Source: JAEZFI01 sp044508215
Lineage (GTDB): Bacteria > Actinomycetota > Acidimicrobiia > Acidimicrobiales > Microtrichaceae
NCBI GenBank assembly: GCA_044508215.1
Contig: JBIQID010000045.1
Coordinates: forward strand, 1-20,509
Direction of reading: 5' to 3'
Length of the DNA: 20,509 bases
Made by a program: the position numbers and the translations under genes. Below, one piece after another: positions 6,208-13,700 of the stretch; within the stretch, counting starts at the first letter, position 1; each line of letters starts with the position of its first letter. The notes under the pieces are model-generated. The model searched no databases, had not been told where the DNA came from, and worked only from the letters and a program-made list of their open reading frames with translations.

Positions 6208-7293
6208 GTGACCGACCTGCAGGAGCCGAAGCGCTCACCCCTCGACGCAGTCCACCGCGAGCTGCTCGCGAAGATGACCCCGTTCGGCGGCTGGGAGATG
6301 CCGCTGAGCTACCCGCCGGGCACGCTCGCGGAGCACGCAGCGTGCCGGACCGCTGCCGTGGTGTTCGACGTCAGCCACCTGGGCACCGTTCGGGTCGAGG
6401 GCCCGGGCGCGTTCGACGCGCTGCAGCGCCAGCTCACCAACGACCTGCGGAAGATCGCGCCGGGGCGGTGCCAGTACACGCACCTGCTCGACGAGGACGA
6501 CGGTTCGGTCCTCGACGACATCATCGTGTGGTGGGTGGAGGACGAGCGGTTCGACGTCATGCCGAACGCCTCCAACACCGACCGCGTCGTCGATGCGCTG
6601 GTCTCGGGCGAAGCAGGGGTGGAGGCACGCGACGTCACCGCTGAGCGCGCCGTGCTGGCGGTGCAGGGTCCCACCGCGCGGGAGCTCGCGAAGGCGGTCA
6701 TCCCCGACGCCGCTGCGGTGGGCCGGTTCCGGGTGCAGCCGTTCGAGTTCGACGGCGACGCGTGCCTCGTGGCCGGTACCGGGTACACCGGCGAGGACGG
6801 GTTCGAGATCGCCGTGCCCGTGGAGCGGGCGACCGACGTCTGGCGGGCGCTCACGTCGATGGGCATCGAGCCGGCCGGCCTCGGTGCCCGTGACACCCTC
6901 CGCCTCGAGGCCGGGTTCCCCCTCCACGGCCACGAGCTGGGCGACGGCCTCACCCCGCTGAACGCCGGTCTCGGTTGGGTGGTCGGCTGGGACAAGGGCG
7001 ACTTCCGTGGCCGCGCAGCGCTCGAACGCCAGCGCGCCGAGGGCCCGTCCCCCGTGCTGGTCGGGCTCCAGACCGCCAGCCGGCGACCGCCGCGTGCCGA
7101 TCAGGGCGTGGTGCGCGACGGCGAGCAGGTCGGCCGGGTGTCCAGCGGCAACTTCTCTCCGACGCTCGGCGTCGGGATCGCACTGGCGTTCGTCACCGTG
7201 GAGCTGTCACCGGGCGACGAGGTGGAGATCGTCGACGCACGCGGCGGGACGACCGCAGCGAACGTCGTGGAGCTCCCCTTCGTGAAGCGCTGA
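6208..7293 (+). CDS. gcvT: Aminomethyltransferase, glycine cleavage T protein
   Basis: GcvT transfers the methylene group from aminomethyl-lipoyl GcvH to tetrahydrofolate and releases ammonia. At 361 residues it has the normal length. Family motifs are present: FGGWEMPLSY (26-35), FDVSHLG (53-59), VLDDIIVWW with the acidic pair D103/D104 at the position of the catalytic Asp, and AGTGYTGEDGFEI. GARDTLRLEAGFPLHGHEL and the C-terminal domain with GRVSSGNFSPTLGVGIAL are also present. Here the T protein has MSHMG replaced by VSHLG, a common variant. The gene sits downstream of gcvH, separated by four regulator or nuclease genes. It converges on the aftD-like gene with only 5 nt between stop codons. 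Confidence 0.96.
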   Translation: MTDLQEPKRSPLDAVHRELLAKMTPFGGWEMPLSYPPGTLAEHAACRTAAVVFDVSHLGTVRVEGPGAFDALQRQLTNDLRKIAPGRCQYTHLLDEDDGSVLDDIIVWWVEDERFDVMPNASNTDRVVDALVSGEAGVEARDVTAERAVLAVQGPTARELAKAVIPDAAAVGRFRVQPFEFDGDACLVAGTGYTGEDGFEIAVPVERATDVWRALTSMGIEPAGLGARDTLRLEAGFPLHGHELGDGLTPLNAGLGWVVGWDKGDFRGRAALERQRAEGPSPVLVGLQTASRRPPRADQGVVRDGEQVGRVSSGNFSPTLGVGIALAFVTVELSPGDEVEIVDARGGTTAANVVELPFVKR

Positions 7294-7303
7294 GGCCGTC
7301 AGC
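7289..7303. terminator. Small inverted repeat spanning two convergent stop codons
   Basis: GCTGA (7289-7293) and TCAGC (7299-7303) flank GGCCG. Each arm contains a TGA stop, gcvT on + and the aftD-like gene on -. The 5-bp stem is short, so a terminator role is only possible. No other hairpin lies between these genes. Confidence 0.2.
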
Positions 7304-10300
7304 CGTCGAGGCCGGTGTCCCGGCGCCAGCCGGCCCGTAGCGCCTCGATCACGGCCTCTGCGGCCAGGAGCACGAAGGCCGACATCACGAGCGGGTTCAC
7401 GACCGAGAAGCGCAGCGGCCAGTCGAAGTCGACCGGGATCCCGCTCCGCACCTGCCGTGCCACCACGAACGCCGCAGCGAGGCCCAGGAGGCCCAGGCTC
7501 GTGAAGCGCAGGAGGGCCCACGCGCGGCCCCAGCGAGCGGCTGCGCCGGTGAGCAGGCCCACGAGGATCGCCCACCACGCCGGCGTCACCACGATCCACG
7601 TGGCCGCCCCAGCCGCCAGGGCGCAGACAGCCGTGGTCACCCACGGCAGGCCGTTGCCGAAGCCGTCGACGAGCCCGATCCAGCGTGGGCGGAGCGGAAC
7701 GACACGGCCGTTCGGGTCCTCAGGTCCTCGCCGACGGAACGCGAGCACCCCGCAGAGCACGAGGCCCGCGCCCGACAGCGCGAGAGCGATCCACACCGTG
7801 CGCTGCGGTGTCCAGCGCAGTTCGAGGCGCACGTCGCGCCCGAGCTCCGACGGGTCGAGCAGCCAGCCGTTCGCGTAGCCCGAGATGAGGCGAGGCGGAC
7901 CGAGGTCGACGCCGTCGGCGGTGAGCTTCCATCCGTCGTTGAGGCTCTGGCCCAGCACCAGCCATCCGGGCCGGTCGAGGCCACCCAGCGCGAGGTCGAA
8001 CCAGGTGCGACCGGAGTCGACGATCCGCACCTGGGCCAGGCGCTCCGAGACCTCGTCATCGCCCTCGGGAGCCGCAGCGGCGCTGGTGACCTCGCCGCTG
8101 TCGAGCACGACCCGGTCGAGGTCGATCCCGGTGGTCGCTCCGCGCTCGGAGCGGATCTCGGTCCTGCCCCGGGCGAAGTCGACCTCGGCCTCGCAGCCCT
8201 CGACGTCGAGCGGCATGCCCGACTGGGCAGCCTGCGTGGAACCGGTGACCCGGAGGGGCACCGCCGTGCCGTCCACCGTCAGGAGGTCGTCGCGGCATCC
8301 GCTGTCGAACCGGCCCGGGTGGGCACCGGCCAGCGTCACCGCCTGGCCTGCCTCCGAGATCGCGACCTCTGCGACCTCGACCGGCATCACGATCGGCCGC
8401 TTCGTCAGCCAGTCGGGCTGCGTGCGCTGGTCGAGCTCGTCGAACACGAGCCGGACGGTCGATCCCGTGGCGTCCAGGGGGCCGTCCGCGGGCTGGAGCC
8501 GGAGCCGGCCGGAGCGGGCGTTCCCCGTGGGATCCAGGCGGAACGACGGCCCGGCCTGGCCATCCACCACGAGGTGGGCCGACGTGGGGACCGAGTGGCG
8601 GTCGTCGTCGCTGACCACCAGCTCCTCGACGGTCCACGTGCGAGGTGCGGGGGAGGACCACTCGAGGTGGTGTCCGGCCGGATCCCCGATGGAGGACTGC
8701 CAGGAGGTCGTCTCGTCGCCGTCGAACGCCGCCGATCCGCGGTGGGCGAGGTCGCCGTTCAGCCGGCCCGACGAGTTGATGGTGACGCCGGCCATCGCCC
8801 GGCCGAGCAGCTCGTCGATCTGGGAGTCGCTGCGGAGGCTGGAGAGCCGTGCCATCCCGGACACGCCGAGGCGCAGCGGCACCGGGAGGTCGACCACGCG
8901 GAGGAGCTGCAGCTCGTCGCTGCGCACCACCGGCTCGGCCGGGTTGGACCTGAGGCGGCTGAGCAGCACCACGACGCGGTGGTCGGCGGCCCGGCGGGCG
9001 ACCGCGTCGAGCAGGTCGGTGGGCGGTCGGACCACCTCCGCCATCGTGCGGCCGTCGAGATCGATCTCGGCGAAGCCGACGCCGCTGATGCCCCGGTACT
9101 GGTCGCGAGGTCCGACGTCGGTGCCGCGGATCGTGAGCCGCACGGTGGTGAACTCGCGCTCCTCGAAGCGCAACACCTGCCCCGGATCGGAGTGCGACGA
9201 CTCGTCGAGGCGCACCCGCTCGGCGGCGCCGCCGTCGAAGCTCAGGTCGAGGTCCGTGATGCGGCGGTTCACGTAGTTCTGCGCCTGCACCACGCGGATC
9301 TGGTCGGTGGTGATCGGACCGGTGGTGGAGGACACCTCGATCCACTCACCGCGGGGGTCGGCGAACGCGGCGACCTTCCACGACGTCGACAGGTCGCCGT
9401 CCACCGCCCCGGCGGCGCGGTCGCCGGGGGTGTAGGTCAGCTCGTTGCCGTAGCCCGAGGCCCTCACGGTGACGTCGCCACGGTGTTCCACGACGGTCTG
9501 CGTGGCCGGATCCGTGCTGCGCTCACCGAACAGCGGCAGGCGGTTGTCGGTGGGGTCGTAGGGAGGCTCCTCGTCCGCGGTCTCGGTGTACCCCCGCGTC
9601 TCCCGCAGGGCGCCCCAGCGCACCGCCGCCTTGCGGTTCGAGTCGGTGACCACCAGGGTCGCCCCGTCGCGGAGCAGGTCGTCGAGCAGCCCTCGCTCGT
9701 CGGAGACGTCGCCGGAGTAGAAGATCGCCTTCGAAGCATCGATGACGCCGGCATCGGCGGCGGCCACGATCCCGGCGCCGCTGCCGGCGAGCACCACGGG
9801 ATCGCGGGCCGGCAGGAGGCGGACGATGTCGGCGGGGTCCTGCACCGAGCGGATCTCGACGGCGGCGGGGTGGCGCGCGTCGTCGGGGATCGCCAGCTCG
9901 ACGTCGTCGATCATCGGATTGGTGGCCACCGCACGGTTGGGGGCAGCCGGACCGTACTTCCGGGGGTTGCCGAGGCCGGGCGTCCGGTCGAGCCAGGCGG
10001 TCAGGATCCGGGGTCGAGGGGAGCGGTAGCGCTCGTACTCGATGTCGTTGCGTGCCACGACGTCGCCCACGCCCAAGAGGCGCATCAGCGTGGCGAAGCC
10101 GGCGGGGTCGTAGCTGCCGTCCTGGAACGGGGCATCGACCGCGTTGGTCAGGTCGGCCGACGGAGGGGATCCCCACGGCACCAGCTCGCGGGCTGCGTAG
10201 GGCCGGTCGGTGAGGCCCGGGGTGATCGGATCGACCGTCGAGCCCCAGCGGTAGGAGGCGAACTCGATCCCCGGGATCTCGAGCGCCCGTGTCTCGTGGT

Positions 10301-11639
10301 CGCCCTCGGAGAGGTCGTCGGCGGCCTCCCGCCAGTACCCGGGCACGTCGCCGCCTCGTTCCAGGAACGCGTCGAGGAGGTCGCCCGTCCACATCGGTGA
10401 GAGGTTCACGAGGACCAACAAGATGGCGCCGACCGCCGGGACCAGCCGGATCGACGGCCGCCGTGCGGCGATCGCGGCGACACCTGCCCCGAGGAACACC
10501 GCGAGGGCCAGCGCTAGGAGGGGGAGGGCCCGTGGGGTGGACCGGAAGGCGAGGCCCGAGCTGGTGCGGGTCCACGCGGCGAACAGCGACCCGTACGGCG
10601 ACGGCTCGTCGAAGGGGTACGCGCCGACGGAGACCACCAGCCCCACCACGGCCATGCCCACGAAGAACACCCGGTAGCGCCATCGGGTCCACAGCGCGGC
10701 CGCCAGCGCGAGGATCGGGATCGCGAAGCTCAGCGCCACGGCCGGCACCGACTCGGTCATCGTCACCGCGCTCTCGAACCACGGGCCGAGCGCATCGGTC
10801 CCGTAGAAGAACCAGTAGCCCAGCCCGCGCACCACCTCCGTGGCGGAGGAGGCGTTCGACACCGTCTGGTACGTCTCGGTGTAGGCGAGGATGTCGATGC
10901 CGTAGCGGCCCTGCAGCAGCAGGCCGGCCATCCACCAGAGCGACGTGGCGAGCGTGAGCACACCGATGCGGAGGAGAGGTGGGAGGACCTTCCGCAGCGT
11001 GATCTCGCGCTCCACCACGAGCGCGTGGAGCACCCAGAGGAACGGACCGAGCATCACCAACAGCAACGACGTGGCGTTGATGCCCCCGGTGATCAGGGTG
11101 ACGAGGGCGAACCACGCCGGGTCCCGCCAGCCGCCCCGCCGGATCGCTCTGATCGTGAAGTGCAGCAGCCAGGGGAGGGCGGCGAACGGGAGGAGGATGA
11201 CCGAGTGCTTGTAGACGTAGTGCAGCACGTAGGGGCTGAACGCATAAGCGAACATCGCCACCGTCCGGCCCGGACCGGTCCACGCGAGCGAGCGGAAGAG
11301 GGCCCGCACGCCCATGCCTGCAGCGAAGAGGATGGTCCCCATCCAGAGCCGCTGGGCCACCCAGTCGGGAACGCCGACCGCCTCCATCAGCCAGTAGTAC
11401 GGCCCCATCGGGAAGAGGTAGCCGATGTTCTGGTGCGTGACCGTGCCGAGGCCCACGCCGGGGTCCCACATCGACACCGAGCGCCCCATGAGCTGGCCCG
11501 GATCGAGGTAGAGGTACTGCTTCGTGTCGGCGCCGACCTTCCCGACGTGGGTCAGGAGCAGCGGCACGTAGCTGACGACCGCGAGCGCCAGGACGCCCGG
11601 TTCAAGGGCGCGCAACGCTGTCCGAGGTCTCCGAAGCAC
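7299..11639 (-). CDS. aftD: AftD-like alpha-(1->3)-arabinofuranosyltransferase (DUF3367 family)
   Basis: A 1446-residue membrane protein close in size and layout to mycobacterial AftD (about 1400 residues), which adds arabinofuranose branches from a decaprenyl-phosphate donor. The N-terminal ~430 residues form a GT-C multi-helix domain. The first outer loop holds GADTKQ, with Asp38 as the likely catalytic acid, then WDPGVGLGTVTHQNIGYLFP and WVAQRLW, as in mycobacteria. A large extracytoplasmic region follows, with two discoidin/carbohydrate-binding-like segments: around residue 750 (AVDGDLSTSWKV) and around 975 (FDGDETTSWQSS). The C-terminal ~150 residues again contain membrane helices. The GTG start at 11639 has TAGCTT 8 nt upstream. 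It is divergent from the GNAT gene across a repeat array. The exact sugar and acceptor in this organism are not known. Confidence 0.88.
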   Translation of the reverse strand: MLRRPRTALRALEPGVLALAVVSYVPLLLTHVGKVGADTKQYLYLDPGQLMGRSVSMWDPGVGLGTVTHQNIGYLFPMGPYYWLMEAVGVPDWVAQRLWMGTILFAAGMGVRALFRSLAWTGPGRTVAMFAYAFSPYVLHYVYKHSVILLPFAALPWLLHFTIRAIRRGGWRDPAWFALVTLITGGINATSLLLVMLGPFLWVLHALVVEREITLRKVLPPLLRIGVLTLATSLWWMAGLLLQGRYGIDILAYTETYQTVSNASSATEVVRGLGYWFFYGTDALGPWFESAVTMTESVPAVALSFAIPILALAAALWTRWRYRVFFVGMAVVGLVVSVGAYPFDEPSPYGSLFAAWTRTSSGLAFRSTPRALPLLALALAVFLGAGVAAIAARRPSIRLVPAVGAILLVLVNLSPMWTGDLLDAFLERGGDVPGYWREAADDLSEGDHETRALEIPGIEFASYRWGSTVDPITPGLTDRPYAARELVPWGSPPSADLTNAVDAPFQDGSYDPAGFATLMRLLGVGDVVARNDIEYERYRSPRPRILTAWLDRTPGLGNPRKYGPAAPNRAVATNPMIDDVELAIPDDARHPAAVEIRSVQDPADIVRLLPARDPVVLAGSGAGIVAAADAGVIDASKAIFYSGDVSDERGLLDDLLRDGATLVVTDSNRKAAVRWGALRETRGYTETADEEPPYDPTDNRLPLFGERSTDPATQTVVEHRGDVTVRASGYGNELTYTPGDRAAGAVDGDLSTSWKVAAFADPRGEWIEVSSTTGPITTDQIRVVQAQNYVNRRITDLDLSFDGGAAERVRLDESSHSDPGQVLRFEEREFTTVRLTIRGTDVGPRDQYRGISGVGFAEIDLDGRTMAEVVRPPTDLLDAVARRAADHRVVVLLSRLRSNPAEPVVRSDELQLLRVVDLPVPLRLGVSGMARLSSLRSDSQIDELLGRAMAGVTINSSGRLNGDLAHRGSAAFDGDETTSWQSSIGDPAGHHLEWSSPAPRTWTVEELVVSDDDRHSVPTSAHLVVDGQAGPSFRLDPTGNARSGRLRLQPADGPLDATGSTVRLVFDELDQRTQPDWLTKRPIVMPVEVAEVAISEAGQAVTLAGAHPGRFDSGCRDDLLTVDGTAVPLRVTGSTQAAQSGMPLDVEGCEAEVDFARGRTEIRSERGATTGIDLDRVVLDSGEVTSAAAAPEGDDEVSERLAQVRIVDSGRTWFDLALGGLDRPGWLVLGQSLNDGWKLTADGVDLGPPRLISGYANGWLLDPSELGRDVRLELRWTPQRTVWIALALSGAGLVLCGVLAFRRRGPEDPNGRVVPLRPRWIGLVDGFGNGLPWVTTAVCALAAGAATWIVVTPAWWAILVGLLTGAAARWGRAWALLRFTSLGLLGLAAAFVVARQVRSGIPVDFDWPLRFSVVNPLVMSAFVLLAAEAVIEALRAGWRRDTGLDG

Positions 11640-11647
11640 GGTGTCCG

Positions 11648-11653
11648 AAGCTA
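11648..11653 (-). promoter_or_regulatory. -10 element, leaderless start of the aftD-like gene
   Basis: Read on the - strand, TAGCTT lies 8 nt before the GTG at 11639. A -35 at standard spacing would fall at about 11671-11676, inside the left arm of the repeat unit at 11670. Confidence 0.5.
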
Positions 11654-11669
11654 GTTCCGTTCCTGACCT

Positions 11670-11736
11670 GCGCCGGGCCAGCTACGCCTCAGTTCCGCTC
11701 GCTGCGCTCGCTGCTTCGAGCTTCGCTACCCGGCGC
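11670..11736. repeat. Structured intergenic repeat, unit at the divergent promoter region
   Basis: The arms GCGCCGGG (11670-11677) and CCCGGCGC (11729-11736) are perfectly complementary. The interior follows the family pattern: CCAGCTACGCCTCAG, then CGCTCGCTGCGCTCGCTG, then CTTCGCTA. The next left arm begins at 11745, so units repeat here with a period of 75 nt. Confidence 0.75.
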
Positions 11737-11744
11737 GTTTGTCT

Positions 11745-11757
11745 GCGCCGGGCCAGC
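11745..11757. repeat. Left end of a further repeat unit, cut by the gap
   Basis: GCGCCGGGCCAGC is identical to 11670-11682 and runs straight into the N run. The sequence after the gap resumes at the position equivalent to 11684, one base further on. Confidence 0.7.
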
Positions 11758-11857
11758 NNNNNNNNNNNNNNNNNNNNNNNNNNNNNNNNNNNNNNNNNNN
11801 NNNNNNNNNNNNNNNNNNNNNNNNNNNNNNNNNNNNNNNNNNNNNNNNNNNNNNNNN
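11758..11857. other. Assembly gap (100 N)
   Basis: Exactly 100 N inside a 75-nt-period repeat. The flanks would join in register with 1 nt missing, or 1 plus a multiple of 75. A true length of 100 would break the register. Confidence 0.97.
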
Positions 11858-11902
11858 ACGCCTCAGTTCCACTCGCTGCGCTCGCTGCTTCGAGGCCGGC
11901 GT
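11858..11902. repeat. Repeat unit after the gap, right arm degenerate
   Basis: ACGCCTCAGTTCC-ACTCGCTGCGCTCGCTGCTTCGAG matches the 11670 unit with one change. It then departs from the expected right arm and runs into GGCCGGCGT and the -10 of the GNAT gene. The whole region 11640-11916 contains no supported gene. Confidence 0.65.
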
Positions 11903-11908
11903 TAGCCT
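11903..11908 (+). promoter_or_regulatory. -10 element, leaderless start of the GNAT gene
   Basis: TAGCCT lies 8 nt before the GTG at 11917 and only 2 nt before the alternative GTG at 11911. This favours 11917 as the start. The -35 position would lie inside the degenerate repeat copy. Confidence 0.5.
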
Positions 11909-11916
11909 CCGTGGTC

Positions 11917-12876
11917 GTGGAACCAGCAGCCGACCTCGGACGGACCGACGATCTCGCAACGCTGGCTGAGGCCACGGAGCTGCTCGACGCCGAGCTGCAC
12001 CACCAGCGGTGGGCTGATGCGTCGCACCTCGAGTGGCTGTACCACGCGAACCCGTACGGCCCGGGCATCTACGGCTTCCGCCTCACCGACGACCGAGTCG
12101 ACGCGCACTACGCCAACATCCCGCAGCTGTACCGCACGCCCGACGGTCCGATGCGGATGATGTTCTCCCTGAACGCCGTCACGCGCTCGGTGGCCCAGCG
12201 GCAGGGGCACTTCTGGTCGATCGCCGAGGAGCTGTACGCCCGCGACCTCGCCGAGTACGGCGCCCAGGGCGTCATCGGCGTCTCCAACGACAACTCCACG
12301 CCGCCGGTCGTCAAGAAGCTGGACTTCCGCCTGCTGGGCCCGCTGCCCGTGCGGGTGGTGCCGGCCGGCCCCGCGGAAGACGTGGACTCGGTCCAGGTGA
12401 CCGCCGAGTGGCTGGCGTCCACCGCTGCCGACGAGGTGTTCGACGGCCTCGACCACCCCGTCGAGTGGGGGTGGCGGAACATGGCGACCCCCGAGTACCT
12501 CCGCTGGCGGCTCGCCTCCCCCAACACCGTGCCGTTCCACGTGCACGTGGGTCGTGACCTCGTGGCCGTCAGCACCACCGACGCCACCGGTCCGGTGAAG
12601 GCAGCGGTCGTGCTCAAGCTCATGCCGCGCCGTCCGCTGGCGACCGGCGCCACCGTCTCCGCACAACGCATCGTGGGGGCGATCTGCCGCTACCACCGGG
12701 CTCCGTTCGCGGTCTACGCCGGGTTCAACGGTCGGGTCCGGCTCCGAGGGATCGCGCCTCCCCGCAAGGTGCAGCCGTCGCCGCTCAACCTGATCTACCG
12801 GAGCCTCACCGACAAGGCACCGAAGCTCGGGTTCCGCCTCGAGACCTTCGAGTTCCTCGACATGGACGCCTACTGA
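11917..12876 (+). CDS. GNAT-like N-acetyltransferase
   Basis: A 319-residue protein resembling the GNAT-type acyltransferases found in exopolysaccharide loci, which would acetylate an amino sugar or related substrate in the cytoplasm. Visible family features are WLYHANPYGPGIYGFRL, HYANIPQLYR, then FSLNAVTRSVAQRQGHFWSI. GVIGVSNDNSTPPVVKKLDF and LLGPLPVRVV, the typical end of this GNAT half, follow. The second half has EWGWRNMATPEYLRWRL. The open frame runs back through the gap and repeat to 11641, but that part is repeat translation. The leaderless -10 supports GTG 11917; GTG 11911 is the alternative. The deacetylase gene starts 2 nt downstream, so the two are co-transcribed. The acetyl acceptor is unknown. 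Confidence 0.82.
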   Translation: MEPAADLGRTDDLATLAEATELLDAELHHQRWADASHLEWLYHANPYGPGIYGFRLTDDRVDAHYANIPQLYRTPDGPMRMMFSLNAVTRSVAQRQGHFWSIAEELYARDLAEYGAQGVIGVSNDNSTPPVVKKLDFRLLGPLPVRVVPAGPAEDVDSVQVTAEWLASTAADEVFDGLDHPVEWGWRNMATPEYLRWRLASPNTVPFHVHVGRDLVAVSTTDATGPVKAAVVLKLMPRRPLATGATVSAQRIVGAICRYHRAPFAVYAGFNGRVRLRGIAPPRKVQPSPLNLIYRSLTDKAPKLGFRLETFEFLDMDAY

Positions 12877-12878
12877 CC

Positions 12879-13700
12879 GTGGTCGCCCCCATCACGTTCA
12901 CGATCGACGTCGAGGACCACCGTCCCGGCCCGCACGCCGAGCTGCGGTTCCCGCGGGTGACCCGGGAGGTCGTCGAGTGGCTCGGCCAGCACGGCATCCG
13001 CGGCACCTTCTTCGTGGTGGGCGAGGAGGCCGAGCGACATCCCGACCTCGTGGCCGACATCGCGGCCGCGGGCCACGAGGTGGCGCTCCACGGCCATCGC
13101 CACGTGCCGGTGGGATCGCTCTCACCCGACGAGCTGCGGGCCGACCTCCGACGGGGCCGAGAGGTGCTCGAGCAGGCGAGCGGCACTGCGGTGGTGGGCT
13201 TCCGGGCGCCGCAGTTCTCGCTGGTCCGGGACGCCGCGTGGGCGGCGGACGTGCTGGCAGAGGCCGGCTTCCGCTACTCGTCGAGCGTCCTCCCGACCGC
13301 CAACCCGCTCTTCGGCTTCCCCGGCGCTCCGATCGGTCCGTTCCGCTGGTCGTCGGGCCTCGTGGAGCTGCCGGCACCGCTCCTCGGCCGCGGCAAGGTG
13401 CGCGTCCCGCTCGGCGGGGTCTACTTCCGGCTGCTCCCCCTGGCGGTCACCCGTCGCCTGCTGGAGGGCCCCGAGGTGGGGGACGTGCCCTGGCTCTACC
13501 TCCACCCCTACGACTTCGACCCGGGCGAGAAGTTCTACGTGGTGCGCGACGCGAACCCGCTGTTCAGCCCGCTCCAGTGGGTGAACCGCCGCAGGGTCCG
13601 CTCCCGCGTGGCCGCGCTGCTGGCCGCGAACCCAGGTGCCCCGCTCGCCGAGCGCGCCGCTGCGCTCGAAGGGCTGCAGGAGTTCACGCCGGCGGCGTGA
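12879..13700 (+). CDS. Polysaccharide deacetylase family protein (NodB type)
   Basis: A 273-residue NodB-fold deacetylase, expected to remove N-acetyl groups from a glycan or its lipid-linked precursor using a divalent metal. Motifs are complete: TIDVEDH with Asp10 and Asp13 (motif 1), HGHRH at 71-75 (motif 2, metal ligands), FRAPQF with Arg109 (motif 3), and LHPYDFDP near the C-terminus. The pattern DVED plus HPYDFDP resembles the polysaccharide deacetylases linked to exopolysaccharide loci more than chitin-type ones. No signal peptide is visible, so it may act inside the cell. It follows the GNAT gene by 2 nt. Its last 17 nt overlap the end of the DUF2304 gene on the other strand. Confidence 0.9.
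   Translation: MVAPITFTIDVEDHRPGPHAELRFPRVTREVVEWLGQHGIRGTFFVVGEEAERHPDLVADIAAAGHEVALHGHRHVPVGSLSPDELRADLRRGREVLEQASGTAVVGFRAPQFSLVRDAAWAADVLAEAGFRYSSSVLPTANPLFGFPGAPIGPFRWSSGLVELPAPLLGRGKVRVPLGGVYFRLLPLAVTRRLLEGPEVGDVPWLYLHPYDFDPGEKFYVVRDANPLFSPLQWVNRRRVRSRVAALLAANPGAPLAERAAALEGLQEFTPAA

Noticed and set aside
8319..10400. 693-codon + strand open frame opposite the aftD-like gene
   Set aside because: High GC content leaves long antisense frames open. Its composition is Arg/Val/Gly/His-biased, it has no family motif, and the - strand frame has clear AftD homology.
11670..11902. Possible CRISPR array or attachment site in the 75-nt-period repeat
   Set aside because: Consecutive units share the whole 66-67 nt with no unique spacers, and no integrase or cas gene is nearby.
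11641..11916. Upstream extension of the GNAT gene to 11641
   Set aside because: It would translate the repeat array and the N gap; the family-like protein and the -10 spacing both point to GTG 11917.
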